Source: Hexactinellida sp. DTS-2022 (lineage: Eukaryota; Porifera; Hexactinellida). From it: a stretch of 64,000 nucleotides of DNA. Location of the stretch: positions 3,286,001 through 3,350,000 of the forward strand of contig JAPNXP010000003.1 in assembly GCA_028753945.1 (NCBI GenBank), in the 5' to 3' direction. The notes beneath the pieces were generated by a model that saw only the letters and a program-made list of their open reading frames with translations, did not search any database and was not told the DNA's origin. The number at the start of each line of letters is the position of its first letter. Position 1 is the first letter of the stretch. The translations under genes were made by a program, and so were the position numbers. Shown here piece by piece: positions 1 through 12,483 of the stretch.

Positions 1-213
1 TTCTATATTTCGAGTGGGTTGGTTGGTGTTGGGTGATCACCCAACACTCACATAAAAAATGCTGACTCATCACTTATTATATTCCACTGAAACTTGAATA
101 CATTTGAAATGAAGTGAGCTAAAACGAAACTTCCAACTCACTAAGGGTCGTTGCCTTTTGAAACACCTATCTGAAATAATTTAACACCTTCATAGTGATG
201 ATGACTTGGCGGA

Positions 214-338
214 AAAAAATCCAAAATTGCAGCCAGTGCCTACAGCATGTTCCTTTGGAGGCACTATCAATAAACCACAATCAAAATATAGTGCCACCAA
301 AGGAACATGCGTCGGCACAGGCTGAAATTTTGGATTTT
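214..338. repeat. HP hairpin 1
   Basis: Inverted repeat with arms of about 50 bp. The left arm begins aaaatccaaaattgcagcc and the right arm is its near-complement ending in ttttggatttt, around a ~30-bp loop. The left arm reads ttggaggcac and the right arm complement reads ttggtggcac, an asymmetry kept in most other copies. Confidence 0.85.
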
Positions 339-1071
339 ATTATTATTATTATTTATTTATTTCTCCGTAGACGGTGCCCTGGCCAGAGCTTTATAGTTAA
401 TGGGCTGAAACTTGGCATGTAGGTGCGATGGGACCGTCTAATTTGCACCTGGGGTTACGATTTTTGATTAACAAATTTTGGACACATCTTTAACACCTTT
501 AAAATTTGTCTGGTCCATAACTCAAAAAATGTTTTAATAAACCCTAAATTTGTATTTCATATTAGGATTCACCATAAAATTCTGCGTCTGAAGGGAGAAG
601 AAAATTTTCAATAAAGAGTTTTATTTCTGCCATAAATGGGGGTTGAAATCTCTTTGTTTACTCACACTTCAATTTCAGTAAAACTGTGAAATCAAATTCC
701 AATGTTTCAACTTGTAATAATTATATTGATTTAACTTGTTAAATCCTAAGCTATTGATTCAACTAGAGATAATTATATTGATTCAACTTATAAATTCCAG
801 CTGGCTTCTATTTAATTGTAATATTAATATACAATGGATTAAATAAAATAATATAATATAAGGAATTTGTTGACTCAACTCAACCAACCGTGGATAACAT
901 TGCTAAAATAAATTACTAATAATATATTTGATTATCAATACTTATGAATGAATGGCATTAAACTCAAGATGGTTTATGATAGACACAAACTTCAAATTTA
1001 TCTACCGTACCTTGTGAGTCGGACCAATTAACAAATGGTTATTGACACCTTGAGGCGTTGATGACTGGGCG

Positions 1072-1201
1072 AAAAAAAATCCAAAATTGCAGCCTGTGCC
1101 GACAGCATGTTCCTTTGGAGGCACTATCAATAAACAACCAACAAAATATAGTGCCACCAAAGGAACATGCGTCGACACAGGCTGCAATTTTGGATTTTTT
1201 T
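1072..1201. repeat. HP hairpin 2
   Basis: Second copy of the HP inverted repeat, with arms of about 55 bp and a loop containing aataaacaaccaacaaaat. It has the same arm asymmetry as hairpin 1. Confidence 0.85.
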
Positions 1202-1564
1202 TCTCCGTAGACGGTGCCCTGCCCAGAGTCTTATAGTTGATGGGCTGAAACTTGGCGTATAGGTGCGATGGGACCGTCTAATTTGCACCTGGGGTTACGA
1301 TTTTTGATTAACATTTTTTGGACACATTTTTAACACTTTTTTAAGATTATTTGGTCCATAACTCAAAAAATGTTATACTAAACCCTCAATTTTTATTTTA
1401 CCATTGGATTCACCATAAAATTCTGCGTCGGATGGGAGGAGACAGAATTTAATAATGGGTTTAATTCATGCCATAAATCGAGGTTTAAATTCCTTTTGTT
1501 TGCTAACACTTCAGTTCAATTGAAAGTGTAAATCAAATTCTATTGTTTCAACTATTTATTATTA

Positions 1565-2880
1565 CAGTCTACTCCGCTTAATTGGGACACGTTTGTTCCA
1601 GGCCTCTTGTCCCAATTAAGCGGAGATCCCAATTAACCGAAAATATTCTGTAAAGTAGTAATCTACCTACGATTTACAACAATTTTAGTTTTAAACATGT
1701 TATAACGATTCCACCAATGCCTGCGGAAACTTGATTCTACTCAAACGCATAGTATGACCCATAATATTCTGTGGACCGTTTTAAATTATGCCTGAACCAA
1801 AGTTCATAATCCCATGTGAATTTCGATTTACACATTTCAATAATAAAATTGGCCCTATTTAAATATTTTTCCATGCCTTAATGAGAATTGACCAAGATTA
1901 TTTGAATTTGTTTTGAATCCATAGGCGTCGTTGCAGGGGGGGCGGGGGGGCCTGCCCCCCCCCGGAAAAATGTCGGGGGGGGGCAGCATAGGTCTCGCCC
2001 CCCCAGATTTCGCATACCTGCCAACCTATTTGAGTCATGTCCCTGTACAGGGCTCCAATTTTCTCCTGTACATTGGCCAAAATCCATGTACACCTCCCAA
2101 AAATCTCTCGCTCGCTGCGCTCGCTCGTCCAAGGAATTACTATTCACTTACATTGCTAAATTAGTACTTGGAAAGGAGAAAGCATTGAATTATATATTGT
2201 ATAGGGAATCCCTGAACGCTTGAATATATATATATATATAAACCAGTTGTGCCTTTATGTGGTCAATGCAGAATGCATGGCAGAATATACTATCATCACT
2301 GTAGACATTTTTAGGCATTATTTGACACATAATTAGTAAATTAAAAATCCCTGTACGCCTGTACTGAAACGCCAAAATGTTTAAATCCCTGTACTGTGCA
2401 GGGAATCCCTGTAGGTTTGGCAAGTATGATTTCGTCCCCTCAGCTGGCGTTTCTCTTGAGAATTAGTTGAAACAGTGGAGGATAACAGATTTTTAATTTG
2501 CCAAAAATTTCAAGTTGCATAAAGCTTTCTCAGTAAATTTACATCTCACTTACGTTATTTATTTACTATTTATGCGTGATTTTTGCGTATTAATTGCAAA
2601 ATAAAATAAATGTCTTTTAAATGTTCTCTGGCTGCCCCCCCCAGATTTTCAGAAAAATTGGAAAGTTCGACGCCTATGGTTTTGATCAATATTAACTTTA
2701 TATTTTTCGAGCACAATTTTGTACCCAATTTGTTGATTTTGTCCCAATTAAGCGGAGTTTGTCCCGATTAACCGAATATTTTAGTATTAGCTTCTATGGA
2801 AAGGATTCTGTTCTTGGGGAGTTGTCCCAATTAAGCGGCTGTCCCGATTAACCGGTGTCCCAATTAAGCGGAGTACACTG
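1565..2880. mobile_element. Tigger/pogo-like non-autonomous element with TA target duplication
   Basis: The left end CAGTCTACTCCGCTTAATTG and the right end (complement CAGTGTACTCCGCTTAATTG) are near-perfect inverted repeats directly flanked by TA (1563-1564 and 2881-2882). Subterminal copies of gtcccaattaagcggag recur inside both ends. Ends starting CAGT with a TA duplication fit Tigger/pogo MITEs. No transposase frame was found. About 760 bp of the interior is a separate nested hAT-like insertion. A relative lies at 5360-7161. Confidence 0.85.
1920..2679. mobile_element. Nested hAT-like MITE (GC-rich ends)
   Basis: Inverted ends cataggcgtcg and cgacgcctatg, with G-runs just inside the left end and gctgccccccccag near the right end. 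The flanks share gttttga imperfectly, consistent with a decayed 8-bp duplication. The interior shares gcaagtatga, repeated aatccctgta-type words and a tcgctcgctgcgctcgctcg-like block with the better-preserved element at 42240-43024, so both appear to belong to one family. Confidence 0.65.
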
Positions 2881-3604
2881 TATATTAATTCAACTTGTGA
2901 GATCGAGTAGCCTTCTAATTTCCAATTGAAAAAAAAGATTATATAATTCATAACAAACGACAGATTATGTGATTATATTTACTTTTGCGAGAATATTATT
3001 GCACTGTTAGTCTGTTAATATACTGACGTAATTAATTATAATTAATTCAGTCAGTATATGACTTATATAGATGCTCCCAATTTGTTTATTAGGGGTTATC
3101 GAGTGTGCGGAATTGAAATTTGATAGCCAAATTAATTAATTAATTATTTATGACAAAATAATTAAACTCAATAAATATAAGTTGACATTGAAATTGGTGT
3201 TAAATTATAAATAATATTAATTATTATTTATACTAATTAATTAAATATCATAAATCTCAGAGATCATAGAAGAAGAAACAAACTTTCAATTTATCAATTG
3301 GTCCTTATGGCACGTGTCACCTATACAAGTGGGTCTTGACACCTTGAGGTGATGATGACATCGTTAAAAAAATGTGTTTTTACAATTTTGTTAATTCGAT
3401 ATTTAAAATGGGTTAGTTGATGTTGGGTGATGACCCAACACTCACATAAAAAATGCTGAGTCATCAGCTATTATATTCTACTCAAACTTGAATATCTCTA
3501 AAATGAAGTGAACTAAATGGAAACTTCCACCACTCTAAGGGTCGATGCCTTCTGTAACACCTTTTTGAAATAATTTAACACCTTCATAGTGATGATGACA
3601 TGGC

Positions 3605-3738
3605 GAAAAAAAACAACCAAAATTGTAGCCTGTGCTGACAGCATGTTCCTTTGGAGGCACTATCAATAAACCACCACCAAAATATAGTGCCACCAAAGGA
3701 ACATGCGTCGGCACAGGCTGCAATTTTGGATTTTTTTT
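3605..3738. repeat. HP hairpin 3
   Basis: Third HP inverted repeat of the first array. The left arm is slightly mutated (caaccaaaattgtagcctg); the right arm is intact. Confidence 0.85.
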
Positions 3739-4197
3739 AACCTATTTTCACATATCGTGCTACTGTGAAAGGCTTACGGAGAGTGGGCCGCTGGTGCATA
3801 CAGAAAAGTAGACACGGGGGCATTTAGTTAATGAATATCAAAAAGCAAGATTTAGTGGCTTCATCCACATTCCATCAACCAATTCGCAATCACACAAACG
3901 CCACTTTCATAAGTAAGGAAAAGGTAAGTGGGGTCTGCCAATGATTCGTTGGAAGGGAGTATTCTATGATCATCGTCTTGGACATCGTATCTTGTTAATA
4001 CGATCGCGGATAAGGCGAAATATCGGTAAAGGTCAAATGGTATAATTCACTAAGCTTAAACAAATGCAATAAAATTAAACAATTAAAACGATTTGAGGAT
4101 AATAAGAACAAATTTCGGCGGTCCCCTTATGTTTGTATTAGCGAAAGTCCTCTGCAGTTCTAACAGCTGACTGGTATACACTGGTTAAATACAGGGG

Positions 4198-4324
4198 TTT
4201 ATCCAGGCGCGCAAAAATCGAGAAATGCTCCAAAGACGTAATACAAATTGATTACTTTAGGCGTGTGTGAGCGAGCTCAAACTTTTCTAGGTGCGCAGAA
4301 AATTTTGCCGGGATGAAAGCCTGG
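4198..4324. repeat. Short GCGC-rich interspersed repeat, copy 1
   Basis: Shares tcgagaaatgctcc, taatacaaatt and gtgagcgagctcaaac with 59991-60165, and ends with a ggatgaaagcctgg-like tail that mirrors its start (atccaggcgcgc). Probably a short MITE. The surrounding stretch 3739-4439 shows no other gene or clear repeat. Confidence 0.6.
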
Positions 4325-4439
4325 TTAAATATAATGGAAAATCAGAGGGGACAGATTTTTGGTAACAGAGTTGTACAGGTTACTGTAACTGTATTCGAAA
4401 TATATTTGAAATGGAAATACAAAAGTATATAAACTTAAC

Positions 4440-4709
4440 TCTAATTTCCTTAAGATATGTAACATCAATATTTCTTACCAACAATGCAGGGGGTAGTGTA
4501 ATCCTATTAGACTGCCTTGTGGCTACAATTCCCAAGGTTTTAACTGGACAATTCATGTGGAGCTTGTCTCTCAGAGCAGTTGTGACATCATCAAAAGTTA
4601 ACTTAGTGGTTACTCTAAGCACATGTTCAGAACCAGTAGCAGATCGTATCCTGATGAAAGACCCATCATCTTCACTCATGACTTCGAATAAAGGTGTGTT
4701 AAATCGAAC
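4440..4709 (-). CDS. Exon of FRMPD4/Preso-like scaffold gene: FERM F1-lobe-like segment
   Basis: A 270-bp exon (90 codons, phase 0 at both ends), bounded on the minus strand by acceptor ttcttag and a weaker donor GTTAAG. The predicted peptide starts VRFNTPLFEV, followed by a beta-grasp-like pattern (SFIRIRSATGSEHVLRV, then FDDVTTALRDKL). This resembles the ubiquitin-like first lobe of FERM domains. In FRMPD4-type proteins a VRF segment also follows the PDZ domain, and the PDZ exon at 40082-40355 ends in phase 0, so the two exons can be joined in frame. The exon has no frameshift or stop, unlike its neighbours. The FERM assignment is by pattern and gene context. The rest of the gene continues beyond position 1. 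Confidence 0.6.
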
Positions 4710-5359
4710 CTAAGAAGCTTTAAGTAAAGAGAAAATCTAAAAAAATCAGAGGCCTTATTTACCAACATTTGTTTAAATCAAAAGTTAAAACCTCTTATTT
4801 AAATTCTCAAAACTTACCCAGGGGTCTTATTCACTAAAACTAAGATTGTTTATCTTCAAGCAAATACTTAGGCAGATTAATAGTTTTTGCTCAAACATAA
4901 GCAAAAACTAAGAATTTAAAGCAGTAAATAAAACCTAGGATAAATTAAGGAGTACCTAAACTAAAGCAAAAATTAAGAATTTGATTATAGATCTTATCAA
5001 TCAGTTAACCTGTCTGTAAATATCAAGTGTAATTGAATAATCTAGTATAAAGGAAGAAATTTATGTTAATTTTGTTAGAATATAAATTTATTTAATTACC
5101 CTAAACCCCAGGGGTTTCCAAACTGGGGTACGCCAGGGGAACTCCAGCTGGTTGTTGCTTTTTTCACAAAAGACTTAGAAATGTAATCAAGAATGAATTG
5201 AGTTTGAACATCGGGTAGGTATTTAATTGCGTTTGAACTAAATTACAATTTAGCTCTTGTCGAGTACGAAAACCCACAAATATATACACCTTTGAAAAAG
5301 CAAGTGAATCGATAAAGAAGTATAAAATGAACAAAATGCAGTCATAATTAAGATATATA
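4710..5359. other. Intronic AT-rich sequence
   Basis: No gene recognised. At about 5109 there is an isolated hAT-like left end (caggggtttccaaactggggt), resembling the ends of the element at 60181, but no matching right end was found. Confidence 0.5.
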
Positions 5360-5520
5360 CAGTAGATCCCGGTTAATAGGGACAACCTCTTAATTGGGAC
5401 AACTGCCCAAGAACCAAATCTTTTCCATATACGTACAAGCTAATACTAAAATATTAGGAAAATCGGGACAACTCCGCTTAATGTATACTAATAAAACACA
5501 AGGCTGTATATATGCATATA

Positions 5521-6020
5521 CAGTGGAACCTCTATAAGTGGGGAGCATGGGACGGGGAAAATTTCAATTGCCCCCCATTCCCCGGTTATAAAATTCAATT
5601 GGAAAAACATTATATATGCTATATTATACAAAGTATTCATATAACACACACATTAATGCACGTTATAGTTATTATTTGTATATTATGACAATTTAGTTAA
5701 CTGCTGATCTACACTAGGTGATTTCTTCTAAAAACATCAGAGTAGATCAATCGAAAATATTTTTTCTGTAGAACTTTAGAGTCGATTTATTGGAAATATT
5801 GTATTATTTTATAAGAATCATGTTAGGATTTGTCCATTCCCCCCATTTATGGAGGTTGTTTTGTATGCAGATAAAAACTCCTTGAAATTTATGGTCCCCC
5901 ATTCCCCACTTCCCCGCTTATAGAGGTTCATTTGTATGGATATATACGAATATGGTAAAAAAATTCCCCACTTATGGAGGTTCCCCATTTATAGAGACCC
6001 CACTTATAGAGGTTGCACTG
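5521..6020. mobile_element. Tigger-like MITE, TA duplication (nested)
   Basis: Inverted ends CAGTGGAACCTCTATAAGTG and (complement) CAGTGCAACCTCTATAAGTG, flanked by TA at 5519-5520 and 6021-6022. The word ccccacttatagaggtt recurs internally. 500 bp, no coding potential. Confidence 0.85.
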
Positions 6021-6029
6021 TACTATATA

Positions 6030-6485
6030 CAGTCGAACCTCCCCAATCCGGGAAGCCTCGTCCGGGGGGTGCCCGGGTCTTAGAATTTTCCCGGATCTCG
6101 GAAATAATCATAATTTCTATTGTATAAATATATAATCAACTAGTGTTTATGTTCTGATGTCTCAAGACATGTTGTCTGACATGAAACGCACCTCCGACAT
6201 CTGATCTTGGTATATGTTTACCCAAAGAGTTCATAAATTTCGAATATGAATCGTATATAAAGTAGCGAGATTACCATATGGCCAAATCCAAACCAATATT
6301 TATCGCCCAGATAAGGGTGGTTCTACTTTTAGTAACATGTTTGACATACAAATCTGCAAAGATAAACTATATTTTGGGGCTAAATCCCAGAAAAATGGCG
6401 AATTAATTTTGAACTTATACAAAAATGTTGCCCGGTTTAAAGAGGTGCCCGGTTCTGAGAGGTCCGGATCTGGGAGGTTCTACTG
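6030..6485. mobile_element. Tigger-like MITE, second subfamily, TA duplication (nested)
   Basis: Inverted ends CAGTCGAACCTCCCCAATCC and (complement) CAGTAGAACCTCCCAGATCC, flanked by TA at 6028-6029 and 6486-6487. 456 bp. It lies nine bases from the preceding MITE. Confidence 0.85.
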
Positions 6486-6487
6486 TA

Positions 6488-6775
6488 TATATATTTGTTT
6501 GTATGTACCGAGTTGATTGAAGTAAGTGGACGGTTTCCAAATCTGAAATTTTGCATATAGGGGCAACTTTTGGCACCCGACAACAAGTTTAGGTTTCCAT
6601 CAAAATTTCTCGCTCCTCGCATTGTCACTCATTGTCACATTTTGAGAAGCTCGAAAAGTCACTTAATCGCACATAATTCGCGCCCTTCAAGATATAAACA
6701 TCTGATAATTTAATGTGTGGTTGTGTTATGTTGCGAAGCGCCATAGCAAGCGAAGCACGCTATTCGAGACAAACT
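6488..6775 (-). repeat. H-family repeat (GC-hairpin tail), reverse copy
   Basis: Shares ggacggtttccaaat, gcatataggggcaac, ttttggcaccc and the tail motif ttgcgaagcg...agcaagcgaagc with copies at 10.5, 14.2, 32.1 and 33.2 kb. The family ends in short GC-rich hairpins built around gcttcgc. Superfamily unknown. Confidence 0.7.
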
Positions 6776-7299
6776 CAACAAATACGGTTCAAGATTGGTA
6801 CTCGCTCAATAGAAATTCATATTGATCAGAACAAATTCAAATAATATTGATCAATTCTGATAAATGTATAGCAAAATATATAAATAAGGTCTATTCTCTT
6901 ATTGATTTCCGGTAAATCTCAATTTACCAGAGATTATCACCTTGTGGATAACGGATAGTTCCAAATGGTCCACAAAATATTAAGGCTCATACTATGGGTC
7001 TCAAGGGTCCGCAGGCAATGGAGCAATATATGTTATAGCAGAAATTGTGGTGAATCGCTACTAGATCGCTACTTTATATACATTTTTCTGCAATTGGGAA
7101 CCCCGCTTAATTGGGACAAGAGGCCTGAAACAAACGTGTCCCAATTAAGCGGAGTAAACTGTAAATGTAATTTCCATTTTATTGTGACTTAATAATCAAA
7201 ATATTTTCTCTAGAATTTAACGTACTGTTAAATATGGCATCCAGCACTGAAACTATCACTGGAGAGTCCCTGAAAAAGTGAATTATATATCCCACACTC

Positions 7300-8450
7300 A
7301 AACAACACAGTACAAACAAGAATTGTGAGACATCAACAGATATCAAAGAAAAGTTATTCTAGAGATAAAGGAAGTCTGAATCTATTTTCAATCCAACTTG
7401 ATGCCTCGCAAGTGTGTCCAACAGTGCACAATTGCTAGTCTCTGGAATCTACAACTAAAGGCGAAGAGAAATTTGAGAATTTTTCAAAACTGAAGGTCTA
7501 TTATGGAAGAATGCTTTGGAAGTACAAGTGATGGTGCCCCTGCTATGTTAGGTTGTCGATCAGCGTTCCAAACAAGAATATAACAAAAAAACTCCGATAT
7601 CAAGATTTTACTGAGACATCGACAGGCACTTGCTACAAGGACGATGCCTTTAGAACTAATAATTGTACTCAGAGATGTTGTCAAAAGACGAACTTTATGA
7701 AGTGCATTAAATACACGTTTAATAAAATTATTATGTCAAGAATTTGATGCTGAATATGAAACAGCCTTATTACACACTGAAGTAAGGTGGTTGTTTTTCT
7801 TGGAATGCTATAAAATGAGGAAAGATCGCTTAAACTTGCCTACTTGGAGGATATTATAACTCGTAGAAACATACTTAATAAATCTCTTCAAGGTCGCGAC
7901 GCTACTGTCATTAGCTTTGTCGACAAAGTTCGAGCATTTCTAATTAAACTTAAATTATGGGAGACCAAGGTGAAATATGGTAACAAGGATATGTTTGAAT
8001 CTTCCAGTGAGCTTTCCTCTAAAGTTGATGCTGATAAAATAAAAATTAAAGAAAATATTACAAATTTGGTGCAACCCCATTTTTGCTCTTTGCGAAATGA
8101 ATTTAATCGATACTTTCCAGATCACAATGACTTGGATACTAAGTTTGCAAGCAATCCATTCAATATTGATGCAACATCTCTTCCAAAATCACTGCAGGAA
8201 GAATTTCTAGATTTTGTGAATGACTCGACAACACGTGACGTGTTTGATTAAAATTAACTGATATCCTTTTGGTGCAAAAATGGCTGACTCCTACCAGAAA
8301 TTGTTGCAAGTGCTGAAAATATATATTGCTCTTTCCTTCTACATATTTATCTGAATCAGGATTTTCTGCTATGTTGAACATTAAAACTAACACAGGTCTC
8401 GTCTAAATGTTAAAGATGAGATGAGCTTTGCAATATGAAAAACGTAGTAA
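7300..8450 (+). pseudogene. hAT transposase pseudogene (ZBED5/SCAND3-like)
   Basis: Conserved blocks of the hAT transposase core appear in order but in different frames. They are an SDGAPAMLG-type block near 7525, an HRQALATRTMP-like block near 7620, a LLHTEVRWL block near 7770, then a 135-codon open stretch (7844-8251) with the pattern DKVRAFLIKLKLW and KYGNKDMFE. A C-terminal dimerisation-type block (SGFSAMLNIKT, then RLNVKDEM) follows near 8350-8420. Frames change several times and stops intervene, so no full protein can be made. ZBED5- and SCAND3-type host proteins derive from this branch of hAT. Ends and target duplication were not found. Confidence 0.75.
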
Positions 8451-8989
8451 AGAATTGACAAAATGGTGAATAGCAACAGTGCCAACCTTCACATTAAACA
8501 ATAAATTTATGAAGTTTCGCGATATTTCAACTTCTACGCATGTATTTTTTCGATATGAAAGTTAAATAAAATATATTTATTGATTTTCCCAAGTTTATTT
8601 TGTTTACTATTATGAATGTGTCAGTAACTGTAATTATAGGATGACATTTTTGTAAAACTGAGTTAATAAGATTGTGTTGAATAACATGGGAGATTAGCCG
8701 GTTAATCGTGAAGAGTAATCTTACTGTAACAGTAGACTCAGAACGGTTAATCAACCCCACCAGAACATAATCACATACAATCGCTACGAAGGAATTGGGT
8801 GGTTATCAATCTTTTAATGTTAACTAATAAAATGAGTGTACATAAATAAACCACCCTTGTGTTTAATTATTAGTATAGACTACCACAATTGTATGTAGAA
8901 AATATGTTTTTTCTGAATTACAATGAAAAGTGCATCTAATGAAATTTACTTAAATGTAATTAAATAGTTTGTAAAAGTTTTACTTGTCA
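8451..8989. other. Unassigned AT-rich sequence
   Basis: Nothing recognised beyond the 3' flank of the hAT pseudogene. Confidence 0.4.
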
Positions 8990-10420
8990 AAAGGTCTTAG
9001 TTAGCTTAGTTAACTAATTTTACTCTGCCGACAACTATGTAGTGGGCCAGTATTTAAATTATAACTAATATTATTATTATTCTTTCTCTGTACACCGTAC
9101 CCTGGCCACACCTTTATAGATTAAGGGCTGAAACTTGGCATGTAGGTGAGGATTGACCGTATAATTTAAACCAGAAGTTTACGAATTTTGATCAAAGAAT
9201 TTCAACACCTAGATAATCGAATTATGGCTCATATCATAAAATAAGGAATAGTGAGATTGAAATAATTTACATGTATAGATAGAGAATTAAGTTCTACATC
9301 TTTTGGCAGGTTACGAATTTATAATTTGTGGGTAGTTTCTGCCAAAATTGGGGTGTAAATCTCCTGTATTTGCTCACACTTCAGATTCAGTAAAACTGTA
9401 AATCTATTTCCATTGTTTCGACTTGTAATAATTATATTGATTCAACCTGTTAAATCTTACTCCATCGTTTCAAATTTCGATAATTATTTTAATTAAATAA
9501 ATAAATAAAGGAACTTGTTTAGATTAAACTAAATTAACTGTGTATAATATTGCCGAAATAATTAACTTTATATAAATGATTGTCAATTTATGCATATTTA
9601 ATGAATGTCATTAATCTCAAAGATGTTTTAAGATTGAAACAAACTTATAATTAGCAATCATTCCAAGTGGGTCGTTACTACTTGGAAAATGGGTCTTATA
9701 ACCTAGAGGCGTTGGTGATGTGCCGTAAGCATTTTCCTTTGGAGGCACTATCAGTTAGCCAGCCACCAAGATATAGTGCCTACAAAGAAGGAAAATGCTG
9801 ACGCACATATGCAAATTGGGAATTTTTTTATCCTTAGAAGGTGAACTGGCCAGACCTTTATACTAGTTGAAGGGCTGAAAATATGGATAAAGGTGTAGGG
9901 AGACAGCAAATTTGCACCTGGGGTTACTATTTTATTATTAACAAATTTTGGACACATTTTTTATACATTAAAAATTATCTGGTTCATAACTCAATAAATG
10001 TTATACTACTAAATCCCTATTTTATTTGACCATTGGAATCACCATAAAATTCTAAGTCTGATGGTTGAAAACAAATTTTCAAATTGCGTTTAGTTTAAGC
10101 CATAAATGGAGTGTGACATTTCTTTGACTCACACTCCAGTTTGAGTACATCTGTTAAATCTAATTATAATGTTTCAACTTGAGATAATTTGATTGATTCT
10201 AATTGTTAGGTCTAGTATGCTTTATTTAATTAAAGTATTGTTATATAATGGATTAAAGTAAATTAAATTGAAAAAAATAAAGGAATTTAGTTTGGTTTAA
10301 TTACATTCATAGTGGATACTAATGTTTAATTAATTAATTAATTAATTACATAATAATAATAATATATACTTAATTAATGATCCCAGAGATGGTGCAAGTA
10401 TGGTAAAACAAGTATGCTGA
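8990..10420. repeat. Degenerate HP-family units
   Basis: Contains the HP body landmarks gggctgaaacttggcatgtag (in part), tcagattcagtaaaactgt and a second start at about 9845. A short HP hairpin (9721-9830: ttccttt-ggaggcac facing gtgcctacaaagaagg) lies between two body copies. At 9031-9060 a worn tgccgac...gtgggccagtatt palindrome matches the tandem palindromes at 20424-20608. No gene. Confidence 0.65.
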
Positions 10421-10529
10421 TAGCGAATTTCGCATGAATAAATTTACAATCTTAATAGTTAATATTGTTGTTTATAAAAATAGGCAAACAAATTATTCAA
10501 TATTCAAAACACAAGGCTGGGTGGGTATG

Positions 10530-11000
10530 TGCTATATTTGTTTGTATGTTACGAGTTGATTGAAGAAAGTGGACGGTTTCCAAATGTGATTTTTGGCATA
10601 TAGGGGTAACTTTTGGCACCCGCCAACAAGTTGAGGTTTCCACTCGAAATTTCTCACACCTCGACAAGTTTTGACGTCATTGTCACATTTCGAGAAGCCT
10701 GAAAATTCACTTAATATAACATAGTTCGCGACTCTAAGAGATAAAACTCTGAAAATTTAAAAGAACATGTACATTAATGATGCGGATACGTTGGTCACAC
10801 CAGATTTCTAATATGCTTACTCATTATCGCATGATGACGTAATCAATAAAAATTTACATTGTTAAATTTTACTATTAAGGCCTATTTACGCTTTATATTC
10901 AATGTTAGAAGTATAAAAACCACACAACAACCGCGAAACGGTTGTTGTGTGATTGTGTTCTGTCGCGAAGCGAACTAGCAAGCGAAGCGCGCTAGTTATA
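10530..11000 (-). repeat. H-family repeat, uninterrupted copy containing the Ginger target site
   Basis: Reverse copy with gttggtcacaccaga, tcattatcgcatgatgacg and the hairpin caacaaccgcg...cggttgttg, then gcgaagcgaactagcaagcg. At 10879-10882 it reads ttaaGGCCtatttacgc. Exactly these flanks are split by the Ginger-like element at 14328-32100, making this a paralogous empty site. Confidence 0.8.
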
Positions 11001-12483
11001 GGTAAAGAGGTATGTTGATTCGAATTTAGCCACAAAATTTTATAATAAAAATATTTATTGTTGTTGTTTACAAAAATAGGTAACAAATTATTCAAAATTC
11101 AAAATGAACCTAGAGGCTAGCTTCCAACAGGTGTCATATGTAGGCAGTGGCAGAAATACCATAGGGATGTTCGCGGTAAAGCCCTAGACACACTTCTCTC
11201 TTAGGCCCAGTTTAGGTTAACTGACCTTTTAACGTGATTGATTTAGGAGTAGAACCACTTATCGTAGTTTGCTGGTATATACACATAATTATTTAACAAA
11301 TATATCATTGAAAAAATTTTGAGGAGGTCTGTTGTGAAGAATATATATATACGAGTATATTAGTACTTCACAGTCTTGGGTTGCTTTCAATGGAAGTGAA
11401 TTGGTCGTGAAATGAATTCCAAGGAGTTGCTGTTTACTTCAGCAAAAACAGGAAAAACTAGAATGAAATTCTAGCTACACAAGACATATTTGTTATATAA
11501 CTGCCAAAAGTTACAGAGTGTGGCCGTGGCCAAAAGTTACAGAGTTTGGCCGTGGCCAAAACGTTGGAATGATGACGTAGCATAAAGTGACATCTACCAC
11601 TTGAATGTAACCTTCTTTGAAAAATGAAAATGTAATTTTGACAGTGGAAATGCAGTGTAGCAGAGTATTTTAATGTGCGGTGCCAAATTTTCACGATTTA
11701 ATGTGGTAATTTTAGAGTTATGCTACATATCAGGCATTTATTTTAATATTTTCGTCATCAATGGTCAAAAAAACAAATTTAGTGATTTTTAAAATTATTG
11801 TAACTTTAGAATTGTGAGTTAGAATCTCTGAATTATGAGCTTTTAGAAGAAATCCAATGGCCTTGTATAGTGAAGTTTTGAGGGTTTCCTTACTTAGTTT
11901 GTTTAGGAAGATATATCGTTTCTAAGATTAAATGTTTGTGCAGTGATTTGTCACCATTTATTTGACAAATTCCTTAAAATTTGTTTTCAAACTTCTAGAA
12001 TTTGCATACAATATTGGTGTCGTGTTGACTATTAACTTAATAAGTCCTGTTTTAAAATCAAAAGAATTATAACAGTTAAAAAATGCATGAAAAAGCTTTC
12101 GGCAGTATTTGGTTAATGACTTATTCTCAATTAGTTTTTACATAAAACGTAAACAGTAATAAAAAGTAATTAGCGGGGAAAACGCGTTAGTTACTTAGTT
12201 TCTCTGTAATATGTACAGATATTGACTGTGACGAAATATTCGGACGTGTTGTTTTCAGTAATATTTGATCCGTCCAGACCAAAAGCAACACGGACTAAAT
12301 AATTCAGACATTTTTAGTCCGTGAATATATTATTGTGTTCTATAGGACAATATATTGTAGATGATGAGGGAAATACTTCAAAAAAATATGCTTGTTTTCG
12401 TAAAAGTTAATTTAACAACAACATTGATTTTAACCATTATTGTACTACTTTTACTTGCTCTTTGGGGTACACGCATTACAACT
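11001..12483. other. Unassigned sequence with a small tandem repeat
   Basis: No gene recognised. At about 11504-11560 a ~27-bp unit, ccaaaagttacagag(t)tggccgtgg, occurs twice in tandem. Confidence 0.4.

Larger units (their letters stand above)
1..3760. repeat. HP-family repeat array (diverged ~860-bp units)
   Basis: Three HP hairpins occur in one orientation near 214, 1072 and 3605. Between the first two lies an ~860-bp unit that restarts with ctccgtagacggtgccctg and ends with a segment containing gacaccttgaggcgttgatg. The third unit is lengthened by a Tigger-like insertion. Related units occur on the other strand at 16.1-20.6 kb and as fragments at 9, 13, 46, 54 and 62 kb. No conserved reading frame was found in it; short ORFs across the hairpins are by-products of the inverted repeat. 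Superfamily unknown. Confidence 0.75.
5360..7161. mobile_element. Tigger/pogo-like element, interrupted by nested MITEs
   Basis: The left end cagtagatcccggttaatag and the right end (complement CAGTTTACTCCGCTTAATTG) are flanked by TA at 5358-5359 and 7162-7163. Internal words such as cttaattgggacaa, gtcccaattaagcggag and an aagaaccaaatcttttcc-like block are shared with 1565-2880. Two further TA-flanked elements and an H-family repeat are nested inside. No transposase frame was seen. Confidence 0.7.
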
